This document shows positions 9,328-17,456 of a DNA stretch of 64,000 nt, piece after piece. A model generated the notes under the pieces. That model did no database searches, was not told the DNA's origin, and saw only the letters and a list, made by a program, of their open reading frames with translations. The stretch is from JANNBN01 sp963763885 (lineage in GTDB: Bacteria; Actinomycetota; Acidimicrobiia; Acidimicrobiales; JANYDT01). Within the stretch, counting starts at the first letter, position 1. The number at the start of each line of letters is the position of its first letter. Location: positions 2,167,768-2,231,767 of the forward strand of contig CAVXQD010000007.1 of assembly GCA_963763885.1 (NCBI GenBank). Direction: 5' to 3'. Position numbers and translations under genes: made by a program.

Positions 9328-11346
9328 ATGGCACGTCGGCTTTCCTATTCACGCTGGGACGGAACACAGGTTGGCTTTGAGTTGGACGCCGACGATGTGA
9401 TGGCGCAACTCAACGACGACCTGCTGTACCACGGAGACCTCAACGCGGCTCTGCGCAAGATGATGCAAAACGGTTTCACCGACAAGAACGGTGAACGTGT
9501 TGCAGGTATGCAAGAGCTACTCCAGAAGCTGCGCGAACGCCGGCAGCAACGCCTTGAGGACAACAACCTGGGTGGTGTCTACGACGAGATCAACGACGCA
9601 TTGTCCGAAGTGCTCGACACCGAACGCGACGCCATCAACGACATCGTCGAGAAGGCACGCAATTCCGGTGACCAGCGTCGCCAGGAAACCGCAGAGTCCA
9701 TGGCCATGGACAAGAACATGTCGCTGGACTTTCTCCCGCAAGACCTTGCCGGAAAAGTACGCGAACTGAGCAACTATGACTTCGCGTCCAACGAGGCTGC
9801 TCAGAAGTTTGAAGAGCTCATGGACAAGCTCCGTCAGCAACTCATGGACAACATGCTTGGCGACATGAGCCAGGCCGTGCAGAACATGAGCCCCGAAGAC
9901 ATGGCGCGCATGAAGGACATGTACTCCGAGCTCAACAACTTGGTCAACATGCACAACGAAGGCCAAGACACGCAGGCCCCTTTCCAGTCGTTCATGGAGA
10001 AGTTCGGAGACTTCTTCCCTGGCAACCCCGAGACCCTTGAGGAACTGTTGGCCCAGATGGCCCAGCAGATGGCAGCCATGCAACAAATGATGAACTCCAT
10101 GACGCCAGAGCAGCGGGCGCAGATGCAGGCGCTGTCTGACCAGCTTCTGGGCGACATGGATCTTCGCTGGCAAGTTGAACAGTTGGGCCAGGGTTTGCAG
10201 CAGGCGTTCCCCAACCTCAACTGGTCCAAGGGCTACAACTTCCAAGGCGAGAACCCAATGGGTATGGGCGACGCCATGGACCTCATGCAGGAGCTGGGCA
10301 ACATCGACCAGCTCGAAAACCTCATGCGAAACGCCACCAACCCAGGTGCGCTGGCCGAAGCCGATATCGACGTGGCCCGAGGCTTGCTCGGCGACGATGG
10401 GGCCAAGGCACTCGAGAAGCTTGCCGAGCTCACCAAGATGCTGGAACGCGCCGGCATGGTGGAGAACAAGGAAGGGCGCTTGGAGCTCACACCGAGAGGA
10501 ATGCGGCGTATCGGGTCCAACGCGCTCAACGAACTATTCTCGAAGCTGGCCAAAGATCAGCTTGGCCGCCACCAAATTGAACGCATCGGGGTTGGTGCAG
10601 AGCGCAGCTACCAGACCAAGCCCTACGAGTTTGGCGACCCGTTCAACTTGTCCATCGAGCGCACCATCCGCAACGCGCTTGGCCGAGGTGGCGCGCGCAC
10701 GGCGTCGGGCGGCGTGCAACTCACCCCAGACGATTTCGAGATCGAGCAGACCGAAACGTTGGTCCGCAGTTCCACGGTGCTGATGCTTGACCTCTCACTC
10801 TCCATGCCGATGCGAGACAACTTTTTGTCGGCCAAGAAGGTGGCGATGGCGCTGCACTCGCTCATCTCTTCGATGTACCCAAGGGACTTCCTCGGCATCG
10901 TGGGGTTCTCGGAGACCGCGTACGAGATCAAACCGGAGAAGCTGCCAGAAGTCAGTTGGGATTTCGTCTACGGCACCAACATGCAGCACGCGTTCCTGCT
11001 GTCTCGTCGCATGCTCGCAAAACAGACCGGCACGAAGCAGATCATCATGATCACCGACGGCGAGCCAACCGCTCACATCCTGCCCAGCGGTGAGCCGTTC
11101 TTCAGCTACCCGCCAGTGCGAGAGACGGTTGAGGCAACACTCACCGAAGTGGCCCGCTGCACGCGCGACGGCATCACCATCAACACGTTCATGCTGGACG
11201 CCACCAGCTATCTCAAGGCGTTCATCGGCCGGATCACCGAGATGAATCGGGGCCGGGCGTTCTACACAACACCTGAGAACCTCGGGGACTACGTGCTGGT
11301 CGATTTCATTCAGAACAAACGAGCGATGTCGAAGGGTCGCCGCTGA
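9328..11346 (+). CDS. VWA-domain (ChlD-like) protein
   Basis: 672 aa. The N-terminal two-thirds is rich in Gln/Met/Glu helices (for example MAQQMAAMQQMMNSMTPEQ, ~250-270). The C-terminal third is a von Willebrand A domain with a MIDAS signature, DLSLSM in TVLMLDLSLSMPMRDNF, and the second loop IMITDGEPTAHILPSG. It starts at ATG 9328, 52 nt after the GTPase gene. The family pairs with ChlI/MoxR AAA+ ATPases, so the gene at 4.4 kb is the likely partner. The target is unknown; no tetrapyrrole-metallation genes surround it. Confidence 0.86.
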   Translation: MARRLSYSRWDGTQVGFELDADDVMAQLNDDLLYHGDLNAALRKMMQNGFTDKNGERVAGMQELLQKLRERRQQRLEDNNLGGVYDEINDALSEVLDTERDAINDIVEKARNSGDQRRQETAESMAMDKNMSLDFLPQDLAGKVRELSNYDFASNEAAQKFEELMDKLRQQLMDNMLGDMSQAVQNMSPEDMARMKDMYSELNNLVNMHNEGQDTQAPFQSFMEKFGDFFPGNPETLEELLAQMAQQMAAMQQMMNSMTPEQRAQMQALSDQLLGDMDLRWQVEQLGQGLQQAFPNLNWSKGYNFQGENPMGMGDAMDLMQELGNIDQLENLMRNATNPGALAEADIDVARGLLGDDGAKALEKLAELTKMLERAGMVENKEGRLELTPRGMRRIGSNALNELFSKLAKDQLGRHQIERIGVGAERSYQTKPYEFGDPFNLSIERTIRNALGRGGARTASGGVQLTPDDFEIEQTETLVRSSTVLMLDLSLSMPMRDNFLSAKKVAMALHSLISSMYPRDFLGIVGFSETAYEIKPEKLPEVSWDFVYGTNMQHAFLLSRRMLAKQTGTKQIIMITDGEPTAHILPSGEPFFSYPPVRETVEATLTEVARCTRDGITINTFMLDATSYLKAFIGRITEMNRGRAFYTTPENLGDYVLVDFIQNKRAMSKGRR

Positions 11347-11362
11347 ATGAGTTGGCCCAAAG

Positions 11363-11445
11363 TTGACAGTTCTTAGGAACGTTATGTTTACGACCTAAGA
11401 TTCATAACAACCCTAATGTGTCGAAGATGCGTATACACTTTGGCC
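11363..11445 (+). promoter_or_regulatory. Promoter/operator region of the AAA ATPase gene, probably leaderless
   Basis: TACACT at 11434-11439 ends 6 nt before the GTG at 11446, as in leaderless actinobacterial promoters. The same arrangement precedes integrase 1. Upstream are two overlapping inverted repeats: TCTTAGG (11371-11377) with CCTAAGA (11394-11400), and GTTATG (11381-11386) with CATAAC (11403-11408). They could bind a regulator. A TTGACA at 11363-11368 is too far upstream to pair with TACACT. Confidence 0.5.
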
Positions 11446-12627
11446 GTGGATCCAATCCGTAATCCGTTTGCGCCAGGTGCGGGCACACCGCCCCCTGAGC
11501 TGGCCGGGCGTGGTGTGCTGCGAGAGAACGCCCGCGTCGCCATCGAACGGCTTCGATTGGGTCGGCCGACCAAGAGTCAGCTGCTGGTTGGACTCCGCGG
11601 TGTTGGGAAAACAGTGCTGCTCGATTCCATCCGCGACGCTGCTGAGTCGTCCGGTGTCCATACCGTTCGCATCGAAGCACCGGAGGGAAGATCGCTTCCT
11701 GCATTGCTGGCACCAGAATTGCGCAGAGCGATGCTTCGGCTCAGCAGGTCTGAACAGGCGAAAGACCTTGCGCAGCGAGCACTGCGTGCGCTAGCGGGCT
11801 TCGCGAAACTCAAGATCAAGTTCTCCGACCTTGAGGTTGGACTGGACCTCCCATCGGAGCCTGGCCTGGCGGACAACGGTGACCTGGAAACGGATCTCAT
11901 TGCCTTGCTCGAGGCGGTCGGGCGCGCAGCCAAAGCAGGCGACACTGCGGTGATCTTGTTTATCGACGAACTGCAATACGTCGCCGAAGCGGAACTCGCT
12001 GCGCTTGTGACGGCACTTCATCGCTGCGCACAGCAACGCCTTCCAGTCGGACTCGTCGGTGCTGGACTCCCGCAGCTTCGAGGTCGGATGGGAAACGCTA
12101 AGTCGTATGCGGAGCGGCTATTTGATTTTCCCGAGATTGGACCGCTGAACGACAGTGATGCGCGGCAAGCAATCGAGAAGCCAATCAATCAAGAACACGT
12201 CGAAATCAACAGCGACGCAACTGAGCTCATCGTCGAGCAATCTCATGGGTACGCTTACTTTTTGCAGGAATGGGGCAAGCACACCTGGGAGGCAGCTGAA
12301 CGCTCACCGATTACGCGTACCGATGTCGTAAATGGCTCCCTCACCGTCATGGCGTCGCTCGACGCAAGCTTCTTCCGAGTCCGATTCGATCGCCTCACGC
12401 CCGGGGAGAAGCGGTATCTCCGAGCGATGGCGGAGCTTGGCCCGGGCCCGCACCGGTCAGGGGAAATAGCCGACAAGCTGGAAAAGAAGGTCAACGCCCT
12501 CGGCCCGACGCGAGCGCAACTCATCTCCAAAGGCATGGTGTGGAGCCCCAACCACGGCGACACTGCATTCACCGTCCCGTTGTTCGATCAGTTCATGAAA
12601 CGCATTATGCCTGGAGCGGATTGGTAG
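11446..12627 (+). CDS. ORC/Cdc6-like AAA ATPase
   Basis: 393 aa from GTG 11446 (the frame is also open from an ATG at 11416). Walker A LRGVGKT in SQLLVGLRGVGKTVLLDS, Walker B VILFIDELQYV, and sensor-like VGLVGAGLPQLRGRMGNAK. The C-terminal third (DRLTPGEKRYLRAMAELGPGP, then VNALGPTRAQLISKGMVWSP) looks like a winged helix. This is a common actinobacterial stand-alone ATP-binding protein of unknown role, resembling archaeal-type ATPases and often found in variable positions. It has its own promoter and lies apart from the chelatase cluster. Confidence 0.82.
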   Translation: MDPIRNPFAPGAGTPPPELAGRGVLRENARVAIERLRLGRPTKSQLLVGLRGVGKTVLLDSIRDAAESSGVHTVRIEAPEGRSLPALLAPELRRAMLRLSRSEQAKDLAQRALRALAGFAKLKIKFSDLEVGLDLPSEPGLADNGDLETDLIALLEAVGRAAKAGDTAVILFIDELQYVAEAELAALVTALHRCAQQRLPVGLVGAGLPQLRGRMGNAKSYAERLFDFPEIGPLNDSDARQAIEKPINQEHVEINSDATELIVEQSHGYAYFLQEWGKHTWEAAERSPITRTDVVNGSLTVMASLDASFFRVRFDRLTPGEKRYLRAMAELGPGPHRSGEIADKLEKKVNALGPTRAQLISKGMVWSPNHGDTAFTVPLFDQFMKRIMPGADW

Positions 12628-12639
12628 CGGGTGGGACCG

Positions 12640-13395
12640 ATGACAGAGGAAGAGCGCTATTCGTTCGACCTGCAGGGGTTTCTGGTGAGGCGTGCCGTGC
12701 TCGACGCGGATGCATTGCGCACCGTCAACGCCGAAATCGACGCGCAGGGTTATCCCCGGCCCGACGACACGATCATGGGGCAACGCTTCGCCGGTTTCCT
12801 TGGCGCTGGGTCAGCCCCCGTGGCGACGTCGCTGATGGATCACCCAGCCGTGCTCGATGTCGTGCTGGAAGCGAACGGACCCAACGCTCGCCTTGATCAC
12901 ACTTACGGCATTTACATGGCCCCAGGGTCGTCTGGCCTGTGGGTGCACGGCGGCGCGACACCGTTCGATCCTGCTCAGTACTACGAGGTCCGTCAGGGAC
13001 GTATCCACTGCGGGCTGATCGGCGTGCAATGGGCGCTAGTCGATCATCCGGCCGGCGGCGGCGGGTTCTGCTGCATCCCGGGTTCCCACAAGGCCAACTT
13101 TGTACGTCCACAGACAATCGAATACGGCAACCCGCTCCTGGTCGAGGTGCCCCTGTCCGCTGGCGACGTGGTGTTCTTCACCGAGGCCATCACGCACGGA
13201 ACACTGGCATGGACGCAACTATATGATCGACGGTCGTTGTTCTTTAAGTACTCGCCGGGCAACTCCTCCTACAACGTTGAACCCCCGGTGCTGCCGGAAC
13301 GGCTGTCATCGCTGACGCTCCGCCAGCAAGCCCTCTGCCAGCCCCCGTCAGTTGCTCATCACCGCAACGTGCCAAGCCCTGCCGAATCGGAATGA
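12640..13395 (+). CDS. Phytanoyl-CoA dioxygenase (PhyH)-family protein
   Basis: Fe(II)/2-oxoglutarate dioxygenase family; the substrate cannot be told. Typical segments are FDLQGFLVRRAVLDADAL at the N-terminus, LDHTYGIYMAPGSSGLWVHGG holding the first metal His, and HPAGGGGFCCIPGSHKANF. PLSAGDVVFFTEAITHGTLAW holds the distal His. ATG 12640 was preferred to the in-frame GTG 12631. The stop overlaps the desaturase start by 4 nt, so the two oxygen-dependent enzymes are coupled and may act on the same lipid. Confidence 0.85.
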   Translation: MTEEERYSFDLQGFLVRRAVLDADALRTVNAEIDAQGYPRPDDTIMGQRFAGFLGAGSAPVATSLMDHPAVLDVVLEANGPNARLDHTYGIYMAPGSSGLWVHGGATPFDPAQYYEVRQGRIHCGLIGVQWALVDHPAGGGGFCCIPGSHKANFVRPQTIEYGNPLLVEVPLSAGDVVFFTEAITHGTLAWTQLYDRRSLFFKYSPGNSSYNVEPPVLPERLSSLTLRQQALCQPPSVAHHRNVPSPAESE

Positions 13396-14357
13396 GCGGT
13401 CCGATGCTGGTTGACGCCGAAGACATGACGCCGACCTCATTGGTGATGGTTCCTGCGAATCTCACCAGCCGACGCTCCGATGCGCAGGGATTGATTCGGC
13501 TGAGTGGGCATCTGCTTGTGCTGGCCGTCACTGGAGCGCTGCTTGTGCGGGCGTGGAGCACGCCGTGGATTACCCTAACGCTGCTCATACATGGGTTTGT
13601 GCTGATCTTCCTGTTCTGCCCGGAACACGAATGCATCCACCGGACGGCGTTCAAGTCACGCGCCGCAAACGACGTGGTGGCTGCGAGCATTGGGTTGCTG
13701 CTGTTGCTTCCCAGCCGATGGTTTCGGCTGTTTCATGCTGCGCACCACCGTCACACCCAAGACCCGCAGAACGACCCTGAACTCGATGGTTGGAAGCCAA
13801 GCGCCCGTCGAGACATCCTGCTGCACTCAACCGGTGCGCTGTATTGGAAGGCGATGGCACAGACCCTGTGGCGGCTACTTCGTGGACAGGCAACCGATAG
13901 CTGGCTTCCAGTAGGTCATCGTCGCAAGGTGATTCGCCAGGCCCGGTTCATGGCCGGGGCATACCTGGCAGTGCTGACGCTCTCCGTGCTCACCCACTCG
14001 TGGTTGGCGGTGCAGGTGTGGCTTGTCCCCGTGCTTGTTGGTCAACCGTTCTTGCGTTGGTACCTTTTGGCCGAGCACACCGGGTGTCCAACGGGTCAAG
14101 GTCCTGTGGTGGGAACGCGCACGACACTGACCAACCCTGTGATGCGGTTTTTCACGTGGAACATGCCGTTTCACAACGAGCACCACACAGCACCCAACCT
14201 CCCGTTTCACCAACTTCCTGCTCTGTACAAGATGCGCGGATTGCAGAGGTCAAACGAACACGCGGCCACGGATTGGACCAATGGAATAGTCGATAGGGGA
14301 TATGTCCGAACGGTTGCGCGGATCCAACGGGCAAGGTGGCGCTCTGCGCACCGTTAA
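13392..14357 (+). CDS. Fatty-acid desaturase-family membrane di-iron enzyme
   Basis: Integral-membrane desaturase/hydroxylase. The three histidine boxes are intact: HECIH in CPEHECIHRTAF, HAAHH in FHAAHHRHTQD, and HNEHH in FHNEHHTAPNLPFHQLP. Hydrophobic segments lie near residues 40-75 and 190-225. At 321 aa it is of normal length. Coupled to the PhyH gene by a 4-nt overlap. Its end meets the convergent methyltransferase gene with a 4-base overlap (14354-14357). Substrate unknown; fatty acid, carotenoid or sterol-like lipids are possible. Confidence 0.87.
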   Translation: MSGPMLVDAEDMTPTSLVMVPANLTSRRSDAQGLIRLSGHLLVLAVTGALLVRAWSTPWITLTLLIHGFVLIFLFCPEHECIHRTAFKSRAANDVVAASIGLLLLLPSRWFRLFHAAHHRHTQDPQNDPELDGWKPSARRDILLHSTGALYWKAMAQTLWRLLRGQATDSWLPVGHRRKVIRQARFMAGAYLAVLTLSVLTHSWLAVQVWLVPVLVGQPFLRWYLLAEHTGCPTGQGPVVGTRTTLTNPVMRFFTWNMPFHNEHHTAPNLPFHQLPALYKMRGLQRSNEHAATDWTNGIVDRGYVRTVARIQRARWRSAHR

Positions 14358-15082
14358 GCACGAAGCACGACGGACCTGCCGAGGCGTCCGCCGTCGAGCA
14401 CTACGTCGACCGCAAGCCCAACCTGTGTCGCGAGCGCCTCGAACTCCCCGGGTTCGTACCACCGCAGGGACCACGTCCGCTGTACGAGTTCGATTGGTGC
14501 CTCGACTGTCCCTCGTCGGTACTCCAGAACGGTGTCCACACGGCGTTCGGCCGGCCGATACGACTGCTCGACTGCACGAAACGCAAGCGTGGCCGAGGGG
14601 GTCTGGTGCTCCTTCCATACACCCAGCGCCTCTTCTTCGATCGGGTTCGGAATGAACAGCGGTACCAGGGCCCGACCCGTTGGGAGCAGGTGCTGCGCGA
14701 TTCGCAACAGCGCCTCCTGAGCGAGAGCTTCGTCCACCACCAGTTGAAACGTGGGACCGGCCAAGTAGATGGCCCCGAACCGTTGGCCGAGGTCCATTTG
14801 TTCCATCCGCGCGCACACCAGTTGAACCTCAAGCCCGCGGTCTGCTGCACTGGACGCAGCGAGCGCAAGCATGTCTGCTGAGGAGTCCAACCCAACAACG
14901 TCCAGCCCGTCGGCGACGAGGTCTAACAGCGGTTCTCCGTGACCGCATCCGATCTCGAGACCCGGTTCTCCCCACTCTCGAACAAAGCGCGCGTACGGTT
15001 CTGCGGGGTAGACCGAACCGCGTAGCGGTGCGTACGCTTCTGCCACCAGCCCTGTATAGAACTGATCGTCAGCAAGTGTCAT
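14354..15082 (-). CDS. Class I SAM-dependent methyltransferase
   Basis: 242 aa. Motif I is LEIGCGHGEPLLDLV (residues ~42-56), the acidic end of strand 2 is VVGLDSSADML, and motif IV/post-I are ARMEQMDLGQRFGAIYLAG. The C-terminal part (ELVQRTWSLRWYEPGEFEAL) is typical of small-molecule methyltransferases. It starts at ATG 15082 and is convergent with the desaturase gene. The substrate cannot be inferred. Confidence 0.85.
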   Translation of the reverse strand: MTLADDQFYTGLVAEAYAPLRGSVYPAEPYARFVREWGEPGLEIGCGHGEPLLDLVADGLDVVGLDSSADMLALAASSAADRGLEVQLVCARMEQMDLGQRFGAIYLAGPTFQLVVDEALAQEALLRIAQHLLPTGRALVPLFIPNPIEEEALGVWKEHQTPSATLAFRAVEQSYRPAERRVDTVLEYRRGTVEAPIELVQRTWSLRWYEPGEFEALATQVGLAVDVVLDGGRLGRSVVLRA

Positions 15083-15130
15083 ATCCGGAACATAACCGGT
15101 GGCGTCCGGAAAGGGCAGAGCCTTTCCGGG

Positions 15131-16084
15131 TCAGTTGCCGTTGGTGTCGATGAACGCCACGATGGCGTCGGGGTCAGGGCTGATCAGTATCCAGCGCGCA
15201 TAGCGTTCAGGACCAAACAAAGGGCGAAGGAGATGCTCGACGGGAAACGTCTCGCTCCAATAGTTGTCGATGTCGAGGAAGGCCATTGGGCTGGCCTCGC
15301 CGAAGCTCTGGTAGTAGTTCTGCGCGGCATCCTGAAAGATCTCCTGCAGCGTGCCAGCCTTGCCAGGGGCAAACACGATGCCCGCCCGCGCAATCGCCAG
15401 CAGGCCGTCTTCCCGGATGGCGTTGTGGAAGTACTTCGCGATGTGCGTGGCGAACGGCGTGGGAGGTTCGTGCCCGTAGAACCACGTGGGTATGGCGAGC
15501 GACGGGCGCCGGGAGAGCTGATCGACCGATTCAAGTACCCGGAACGCTGGGGCTTGCCAAGCGTGCAGGCGCGCAACCAGGTTCAGATCGAACGCTCCGT
15601 GGCGAACAAGCTGGTGCAAGCCATGCGGGAAGTCAGCGCACTCCGACGCAAGCGTGTTGATTGCCGCATCCAACTCGTCATGGTCCGTGATCAACGCGCC
15701 AAGATGCGTGGCTTCCATGGCGCCCGGTCCACCACCGGAGGCCACCACAAACTGTTCAGCCAACTGATGCGCCATCCTTGCCACTGACCTGTAGGTCTTG
15801 GAACCGCGGGGCTCGGCGTGCCCGCCCATGACGGCTGCGACCCGGCGTCCTGCAACGAACTCGTCTCGGGCGACGGTGATGCAGTGATCATGAGCTGAGC
15901 GGGCTGCTCCGGCGGATTCGGTCCAGTCGCGCCGGGTCTCGAGGTATGTCCTGGCGTCGAGTGTCTGTAGGTACGACCCTTCCGAATCCGGGTTGAAACC
16001 CGCAAACAATTCCTGAGGGCTGTACAGCGTTGATCGGGTTTGCATGCCACTCCACGGTTGCACATGGACCCCGTCAATGCTCAT
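15131..16084 (-). CDS. LOG-family protein (nucleotide 5'-monophosphate nucleosidase-like)
   Basis: The LOG/lysine-decarboxylase-like fold is shown by VVASGGGPGAMEATHLGAL (nucleotide-binding loop) and VFAPGKAGTLQEIFQDAAQNYY, a variant of the PGGxGTxxE motif in which the second Gly is Lys/Ala. The family hydrolyses the N-glycosidic bond of nucleoside monophosphates. At 317 aa it is longer than plant-type LOG and shorter than E. coli PpnN. ATG 16084 was chosen. It is monocistronic, with a 317-bp upstream gap shared with whiB. Confidence 0.8.
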   Translation of the reverse strand: MSIDGVHVQPWSGMQTRSTLYSPQELFAGFNPDSEGSYLQTLDARTYLETRRDWTESAGAARSAHDHCITVARDEFVAGRRVAAVMGGHAEPRGSKTYRSVARMAHQLAEQFVVASGGGPGAMEATHLGALITDHDELDAAINTLASECADFPHGLHQLVRHGAFDLNLVARLHAWQAPAFRVLESVDQLSRRPSLAIPTWFYGHEPPTPFATHIAKYFHNAIREDGLLAIARAGIVFAPGKAGTLQEIFQDAAQNYYQSFGEASPMAFLDIDNYWSETFPVEHLLRPLFGPERYARWILISPDPDAIVAFIDTNGN

Positions 16085-16401
16085 ACGTCTGCGCGGTTAT
16101 AAGCGCGCGGGTGATGGGAACGGCAAAAACCCTTGCTGTTCAGGAGAAATCCACGCATTTTGCTTGCACTGCTGGGCCGAAACATGAACAATGACGCAGT
16201 TGTAATTTCGCCCGTGTCGTTCGTGCGATTCGGCCACATGCAACCACCGCCCGTTTTTTTCACCACTTTGACCCCAAGGACCTTTGTGCCCCGACGCCTC
16301 GCAACAGCTGCGCTACACCGTTCAGGTGCGGCTGCGCTGTACAGCTGCGCCGCCCGCCTGGTTCTTCGTCCGTCGGCTCCGGTCGACAAGAAGGAGTCCG
16401 C
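16085..16401. other. Intergenic region between the divergent LOG and whiB genes
   Basis: 317 bp with no convincing gene. It is AT-richer than its surroundings in the first half (TTTGCTTGCAC, TGTAATTTCGCC). An AAGGAG ribosome site at 16391-16396 lies 5-8 nt before the whiB start. Promoters for both genes must lie here, but I cannot fix -10/-35 boxes with confidence. Confidence 0.5.
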
Positions 16402-16686
16402 ATGATGCGCACGTTCCTCGATCCGGAGCTTGCTGCTCGTAGTTGGCAGAACAAGGCCAACTGCATGGGGGTTGACCCTGAGTTGTTCTTCCCAGAGCGT
16501 GGCGCCTCCACCCGTGAGGCCAAAGAGGTCTGCCGTGGGTGCGTCGTGCGCAACGACTGCCTGGAATACGCACTTGCCAACGGCGAGAAATTCGGTATCT
16601 GGGGCGGCTTGTCAGAACGGGAACGCCGCAAGGTCCGTCGCAGCCGGGCTCTCGCCCGTCGCAGCGCTGCCGAGGCCACTGCTTAA
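16402..16686 (+). CDS. WhiB-family iron-sulfur transcriptional regulator
   Basis: 94 aa. WhiB proteins bind a [4Fe-4S] cluster with four cysteines and control division, redox or resistance genes through the principal sigma factor. All four cysteines are present: ANC near residue 20, then CRGC (C-x2-C) and NDC. The turn GIWGGLSERERR and a basic C-terminal helix follow (KVRRSRALARR). Spacing of the cysteines and length fit WhiB1/2-type proteins. AAGGAG precedes ATG 16402 (ATG 16405 is an equal alternative). The gene stands alone between strong hairpins and a large upstream gap. Confidence 0.93.
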   Translation: MMRTFLDPELAARSWQNKANCMGVDPELFFPERGASTREAKEVCRGCVVRNDCLEYALANGEKFGIWGGLSERERRKVRRSRALARRSAAEATA

Positions 16687-16698
16687 GCACCCTGAAAT

Positions 16699-16725
16699 CT
16701 TCGGACGTCCACGACCCGTCCGAAG
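16699..16725 (+). terminator. Hairpin after whiB
   Basis: Perfect 9-bp inverted repeat CTTCGGACG / CGTCCGAAG with a 9-nt loop, 13 nt after the stop. It has no T tract, so it is either a weak terminator or an mRNA-stabilising hairpin. Confidence 0.55.
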
Positions 16726-16765
16726 GAACCGTGACCCGTTGTTTCGGTCACCGCAACTTCCTCAT

Positions 16766-16795
16766 CGAAGCCCGTTCCTCCTGGAGCGGGCTTCG
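16766..16795 (+). terminator. Terminator hairpin after whiB
   Basis: Nine-base arms CGAAGCCCG / CGGGCTTCG enclose a second short stem TCC-TCCT-GGA, followed by GTCGTTGT. This is the stronger of the two hairpins and the likely end of the whiB transcript. Confidence 0.7.
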
Positions 16796-16905
16796 GTCGT
16801 TGTCGGGCGAGATTCGGTAACGGATCACGAAGGTTTGCAAGAGCGATTTGTAACCCGTAGGGCCCGCTGGTCGTGCAGCAGCGATGAGGGAGTACGCTTG
16901 GGGAC

Positions 16906-17115
16906 ATGGCCGGTCTCGGAGCTCCAGAACTCATCATCATCCTTGTGATTGTCTTGGTCCTGTTTGGGGCGTCGCGTTTGCCAAAGCTGGCGCGCTCCCT
17001 GGGCGAGGCTTCCAAGGAATTCAAAGACGGCGTTGCCGACGGCGCGAAAGATGCCGCCTCTAGCGCGTCAAGCGTTGCCAACAAGGTCGAAGACAAGCTC
17101 GACGGCAAAGCCTGA
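16906..17115 (+). CDS. tatA: Twin-arginine translocase subunit TatA
   Basis: 69 aa. One N-terminal transmembrane helix (LGAPELIIILVIVLVLFG) is followed by the conserved FG hinge and the amphipathic helix ASRLPKLARSLGEASKEFKD. A short charged tail ends the protein. It forms the pore-like oligomer of the Tat export system. tatB and tatC are not adjacent, as is common for tatA in actinobacteria. A short conserved gene follows 15 nt downstream. Confidence 0.92.
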   Translation: MAGLGAPELIIILVIVLVLFGASRLPKLARSLGEASKEFKDGVADGAKDAASSASSVANKVEDKLDGKA

Positions 17116-17130
17116 TTCGGAGTTCGTGCA

Positions 17131-17394
17131 ATGTCTACCGCCACCACCCCAGCTGAACCGCGTGCCCATGTCCGCATCGTTTACCTCGGCCCCGTTGCGC
17201 CACACTGGGAACTTGAGCCGGTGTTTGGTGAGCGGGCGCTCATCGAAGAATTCCGCACCCGTGTGATGGCTCGTTTGCTGTTGCTGCCGTTCCATGATCC
17301 GCAGTTTCGCCGCAACCGCGACCGGGTCAACAACGATGCAGAACGTGAATCAATCATCGCCGAGTGGGACTTCGGCCTGCCCGAAGCTGACTAG
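17131..17394 (+). CDS. Conserved hypothetical protein, 87 aa
   Basis: Not recognised. Soluble and mixed alpha/beta in appearance, with VRIVYLGPVAPHWELEPVFG near the N-terminus and RVMARLLLLPFHDPQFRRNRD in the middle. Its position 15 nt after tatA and ahead of ppk1 suggests co-transcription with tatA. The even codon use and lack of competing frames support a real gene. Confidence 0.65.
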   Translation: MSTATTPAEPRAHVRIVYLGPVAPHWELEPVFGERALIEEFRTRVMARLLLLPFHDPQFRRNRDRVNNDAERESIIAEWDFGLPEAD

Positions 17395-17456
17395 CGGCCA
17401 ATCAGCTCGCCCCGATCCGTCCAGGCACCCCGCTGATCCCCTTACTGCTCGAAAAG

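Noticed and set aside
16133..16405. 90-codon open frame upstream of whiB
   Set aside because: No ribosome site, odd composition, overlaps the whiB start region; no recognisable protein.
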